This document shows positions 61,123-64,000 of a stretch of 64,000 nt of DNA, piece by piece. The DNA is from Filimonas zeae (GTDB lineage Bacteria; Bacteroidota; Bacteroidia; Chitinophagales; Chitinophagaceae), in NCBI RefSeq assembly GCF_014641615.1, contig NZ_BMIB01000004.1, forward strand, positions 930,001-994,000, read 5' to 3'. The stretch's first letter is position 1; each line of letters starts with the position of its first letter. The translations under genes and the position numbers were made by a program. The notes beneath the pieces are model-generated. The model did no database searches. It had not been told where the DNA came from and saw only the letters and a program-made list of their open reading frames with translations.

Positions 61123-62004
61123 TTAAATTCCCATGGTCATGGTAAGTCCGGTTGCACCACCCGGCGCATAGTAGGGTGAAAATGCCATAGCCTTTCCTGA
61201 TTTCTTTTTTATTCTATGCAGTTCAGGCACCAGAATACCGGAGGCAGCCCCTGCCACAAAACCTAACAATACATCTGTTCTGAAGTGGCGGCCGGATTCC
61301 ATTCTGTAAAAACCCACCAGCCCCGCGGGCACTGTAGCCAGGCCGTATAAACCCAGTCTTTTCCAGCCTTTAATATTGTGATAGTCAGTATATACTTTTA
61401 CGAGAAAAAAGGTAGAAGTGGTTGCAAAACCTGTATGTCCGCTAAAGAAGGAGTTACTTTTATTATCACCTACTCTTTCTTCAATAGGCACATCTTTGTT
61501 GTACAGGAAAGGCCTTGGCCTTCTGGTAGAAAACGCAGCAGCAAAATACAGGGCATTATCTACCGCATGTGAAGCAAGGTACAGAGAGAGTAATTCCATC
61601 CAGTCTTTCCGTACCTTTTTATCCAGCGCTAATATGGCCGGAGTGAAAATGGAGATATTTAAAAACAGGTCTGACTTAGACTGTGCGTTTGCATATTTGG
61701 AAGGATCGTGAAAAATAACCGGCCTGTCAAAACCATTTACATCGTTAGGGTTTAAAGCCAACACCTCATCGGTTGTCATGCTGGACACTTTTTCCAGTTT
61801 ACGAAAGCCCGCGCTGGATAAAAGCACTGCCCCACCGGCAGCAGGCAGTTCCCACCAGGGATTAATTTTATACACTTTTTCGCGGGGCGCCTTTTCCGCC
61901 TTCATGGAAAAGGTAGCCGGCTGTTTAATACCTGTAGTATCAACCTGCCCAAATACAGAATACACGGATGAAATAAAAACTAAAAGGAAAGTGAACCTTT
62001 TCAT
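61123..62004 (-). CDS. PAP2-family phosphatase, larger form
   Basis: This 293-residue protein has a signal peptide ending SVFGQ, a long N-terminal region and a phosphatase core with three motifs: the first, FSTRRPRPFLYN (K/R-x6-RP type), the second, SFFSGHTGFATTS, and the third, FYRMESGRHFRTDVLLG with the catalytic His-Arg-Asp layout R-x5-H-x3-D. About four membrane helices surround the core. It would remove phosphate from a lipid or other membrane phosphate. It is divergent from a smaller PAP2 gene at 62300. Confidence 0.9.
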   Translation of the reverse strand: MKRFTFLLVFISSVYSVFGQVDTTGIKQPATFSMKAEKAPREKVYKINPWWELPAAGGAVLLSSAGFRKLEKVSSMTTDEVLALNPNDVNGFDRPVIFHDPSKYANAQSKSDLFLNISIFTPAILALDKKVRKDWMELLSLYLASHAVDNALYFAAAFSTRRPRPFLYNKDVPIEERVGDNKSNSFFSGHTGFATTSTFFLVKVYTDYHNIKGWKRLGLYGLATVPAGLVGFYRMESGRHFRTDVLLGFVAGAASGILVPELHRIKKKSGKAMAFSPYYAPGGATGLTMTMGI

Positions 62005-62299
62005 AAGCGTTGGATATGCTTGTTTACTGAGGGAATACGGCTATTTGCCATTCATTTACCAACAAAGGCAAACTTACTGCAAAAACGGTATGATTTTCAA
62101 GCCCGTGAGCCGGAAAACAGGTTTTATACAATAAAGGTTGGTATTATTACAACATCTTCCGGCTTTCGTTATTCTGCCGTAAAAACATGCGGTTTACCGG
62201 CGTTAACAAACCAATAACCGTTTTTTAAGGCTTTTCTAATTATACTTGTAAAAGAATATACCAAATCAAACGTTTTATCGTTCTGTAACATTTCCCCAA

Positions 62300-62914
62300 A
62301 TGCTGAAATACACTTTACTATCTATTTTACTATGGACAGCAGGGCACACATGTGCTCAGAGCCTGGATGTTAAAATTTTAAAGAGCATCAACGTTCGCAG
62401 CAATTACAGTCCTGTGATGACCAACATCAGCAACTCTGCCTATTTTATGGGCGCGGGTATACCGCTGGGGCTGATAGCGGCCGGACAAATGACAGGCGAT
62501 ATTAACCTGCGCAACAGTGGTTTAAAAGTGGCTGAAACCATAATAGTATCTTCTGTAGTTACAGAATTACTGAAAAGGGCCGCTTCGCGCAACCGGCCTG
62601 CTTTTACGCATCCGGAGCTTATTAAAGCGTATAGCCCCGGTAATGATGTTAAATCATGGCCATCCGGCCATACATCGCTGGCCTTTTCTACCGCCGCCAG
62701 CGTTTCCCTCGAATTTAAAAGATGGTATATTACCGTTCCTGCTTTTGCATGGGCTGGTTCTGTAGCGTATTCCAGAATGTACCTGGGCGCACACTACCCT
62801 TCCGATGTGCTTTGCGGTGCTATTGTAGGTACCGGAACTGCGTTTGCCACGCACTGGCTTAACAAAAAGCTTTTTCCGGCCAAACAAACCGTAAAGCCAT
62901 TGCCTGCGTTTTAG
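62300..62914 (+). CDS. PAP2-family phosphatase, smaller form
   Basis: This 204-residue protein has a signal peptide (MLKYTLLSILLWTAGHTCA) and PAP2 motifs LKRAASRNRPAF (K-x6-RP), KSWPSGHTSLAFS and AYSRMYLGAHYPSDVLCG (SR-x5-H-x3-D). It is shorter than the neighbour at 61123 and differs clearly, so it is not a recent copy. Lipid A or undecaprenyl pyrophosphate phosphatases have the same pattern; the substrate is not evident. It precedes a secreted hypothetical gene by 45 bases. Confidence 0.91.
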   Translation: MLKYTLLSILLWTAGHTCAQSLDVKILKSINVRSNYSPVMTNISNSAYFMGAGIPLGLIAAGQMTGDINLRNSGLKVAETIIVSSVVTELLKRAASRNRPAFTHPELIKAYSPGNDVKSWPSGHTSLAFSTAASVSLEFKRWYITVPAFAWAGSVAYSRMYLGAHYPSDVLCGAIVGTGTAFATHWLNKKLFPAKQTVKPLPAF

Positions 62915-62959
62915 CCGCGGCGCTATCTTTATATTTTATAGTCACTAAACCACTGGAAA

Positions 62960-63601
62960 ATGTTACGTACGGTACTGTCTTTTACGCTGGCGCTTACCCT
63001 GCAAAGTATAACCACTCAAACAATAGCGCAGGATTATCCTGATATGCGCAGCAAAAGGGAAATGCTTGAAAAAATGCAGGAAAAGGATATTCAGGCCGAC
63101 CTGTCTACTTTTACGATGGCAGGCGTAGACCTGGGCGTTGGCAAAAACCCACTACCTTCTTTACCGGTAACCTCTTACGGAGCCGATCATTTGTCTTTTG
63201 CAGGCGACAATATCAGCGTAAACATACAGGCGGGTACTTTTGATGCCTCTAAGCACAAAATGAATTTTGTAGAAAAGTACCTGATTAAGATAGACAATAA
63301 GGGTTACTTCGGCAATTATGGCACTGTACCCAAAACAACTATTGCATCTGTAACAGCCATTATAGGTGCTGACACGGTACAAATTCCCGCAGCAGCCATT
63401 GCCGACCTCTACAACCCATCCTTCACCTATAATGCCGCAGGAAAAAACAATATTGCAGGCGGTGTTTATTTTTCAGCCGATAAAAAGCGCATCTATATTT
63501 ACCTGATGAAACAGGAAGAAGGTGGCAGCTATGAGGTAACCTGGGTAATACAGGATAAAAAATACCTGCGCCGCGTGGTAGACTTCGGCTTTCTCAGATA
63601 A
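62960..63601 (+). CDS. secreted hypothetical protein
   Basis: This 213-residue protein has a signal peptide (MLRTVLSFTLALTLQSITTQ-TIAQ), then DMRSKREMLEKMQEKDIQAD and a beta-rich body (HLSFAGDNISVNIQAGTFDA, AGGVYFSADKKRIYIYLMKQ, SYEVTWVIQDKKYLRRVV). It ends in DFGFLR. I do not recognise a family. There is no type IX C-terminal signal or lipobox, so it is probably periplasmic. It follows the PAP2 gene on the same strand and may be co-transcribed. Confidence 0.78.
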   Translation: MLRTVLSFTLALTLQSITTQTIAQDYPDMRSKREMLEKMQEKDIQADLSTFTMAGVDLGVGKNPLPSLPVTSYGADHLSFAGDNISVNIQAGTFDASKHKMNFVEKYLIKIDNKGYFGNYGTVPKTTIASVTAIIGADTVQIPAAAIADLYNPSFTYNAAGKNNIAGGVYFSADKKRIYIYLMKQEEGGSYEVTWVIQDKKYLRRVVDFGFLR

Positions 63602-63695
63602 GACATTTCGTCGCACAAGTAATTGATAACTAATACCAGACCGGGTATTGGCATGCTTTATGTTTGTGGTGTTGCCGAATCATAAACAACGAACC

Positions 63696-64000
63696 ATGAA
63701 AAAATTGTTGAAACCTCTGTGCGCATTAGTTATTGTATTATTTGCTGCTGTTGCTGCCAATGCGCAGTCCAATGCTTTACGTTTAGGTATTGGCCTGAAC
63801 GCCGGTATGGGTACTCAGGATCCGAACCCGTTTGTACTGGGTGGCGACCTGAGATTACAGCAGGGCTTTGGTAACAGTGTATCAGGCATCCTTACCACTG
63901 GTTACACCCATTTCTCCAAAAAAGATGGCGTTCCTTCTATAGGCATGATACCATTGAAGGCAGGTTTAAAAGTATTTCCCGCTAAGAACTTTTACTTTAA
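63696..64000 (+). CDS. outer membrane beta-barrel protein (partial, N-terminus)
   Basis: The frame from ATG 63696 continues past the window end (101 codons seen). A signal peptide (KKLLKPLCALVIVLFAAVAA) ending NAQS is followed by barrel-like strands: NALRLGIGLNAGMGTQDPNP, FVLGGDLRLQQGFGNSVSGI and MIPLKAGLKVFPAKNFYF. This is the usual look of a small outer membrane porin-like protein of Bacteroidota. A TATGTTTG element (63659-63666) lies 29 bases before the ATG. Confidence 0.8.
   Translation, partial: MKKLLKPLCALVIVLFAAVAANAQSNALRLGIGLNAGMGTQDPNPFVLGGDLRLQQGFGNSVSGILTTGYTHFSKKDGVPSIGMIPLKAGLKVFPAKNFYF

Noticed and set aside
1..64000. tRNA or rRNA genes
   Set aside because: I looked for the T-arm pattern GGTTCGANTCC and paired acceptor stems in the gaps and found none.

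Overview
The window comes from a Bacteroidota chromosome, most likely a gliding, Chitinophagaceae-type bacterium. The evidence is the gliding genes (gldA, gldD, gldE), two PorP/SprF proteins, two huge surface proteins with the Bacteroidota gliding-type C-terminal domain, the 30-residue Lys/Arg-rich protein typical of the phylum, and promoters of the Bacteroidota form (TTTG, about 19-21 bases, TAnnTTTG). Moderate GC and many tandem TetR/TolC/TPR genes fit. No rRNA, tRNA, insertion sequence, prophage or CRISPR was seen.

Layout. 1-2845: an efflux operon read leftward (tetR-tetR-tolC-hlyD, the last gene cut by the window edge) with matching operators. 2879-4837: a hypothetical gene, a probable small RNA, a degenerate repeat field and a small helical protein gene. 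4919-10810: acetyl-CoA synthetase, divergent from an MHS-type transporter and a small membrane protein, then gldA, a DUF2461 gene and a YjbR gene. 11031-15402: asd with a probable ribosome-mediated attenuator, an M13 peptidase and a PfkB kinase. 15605-32214: a 16.6 kb leftward set of two giant type IX-secreted adhesin-like proteins, two PorP/SprF proteins and an OmpA/PD40 protein; a TPR histidine kinase and NarL-type regulator gene pair is read away from it (32437-35102). 35159-36893: a TetR gene and a PaaE-like reductase gene. 36939-45775: a conserved housekeeping block (rng, the 30-residue basic protein, a TPR lipoprotein, HU, then mutY, ssb, gldE, gldD, DUF3109, lutB). 45869-46183: a 15-unit, 21-base tandem repeat between convergent genes. 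46389-55762: purH, comEC-like, a KdnA-like aminotransferase, a GHL10 glycosidase, marR, radical SAM/SPASM, GH25 lysozyme and an NTF2-like gene. 55827-59055: RtcB RNA ligase and an AAA ATPase behind 700 bases of structured noncoding DNA. 59084-64000: a methyltransferase, a DUF4240/DUF4261 pair, two PAP2 proteins, a secreted hypothetical and the start of a beta-barrel gene.

The most interesting points are the Lys-rich leader peptide, antiterminator and terminator ahead of asd; the noncoding region ahead of the AAA-rtcB pair, with nested inverted repeats and a second attenuator-like element; the 21-base minisatellite; the twin TetR genes whose operator fills the promoter spacer; and the giant adhesin operon with its own PorP/SprF partners. 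Functions are assigned from reading the translations; no database search was possible.
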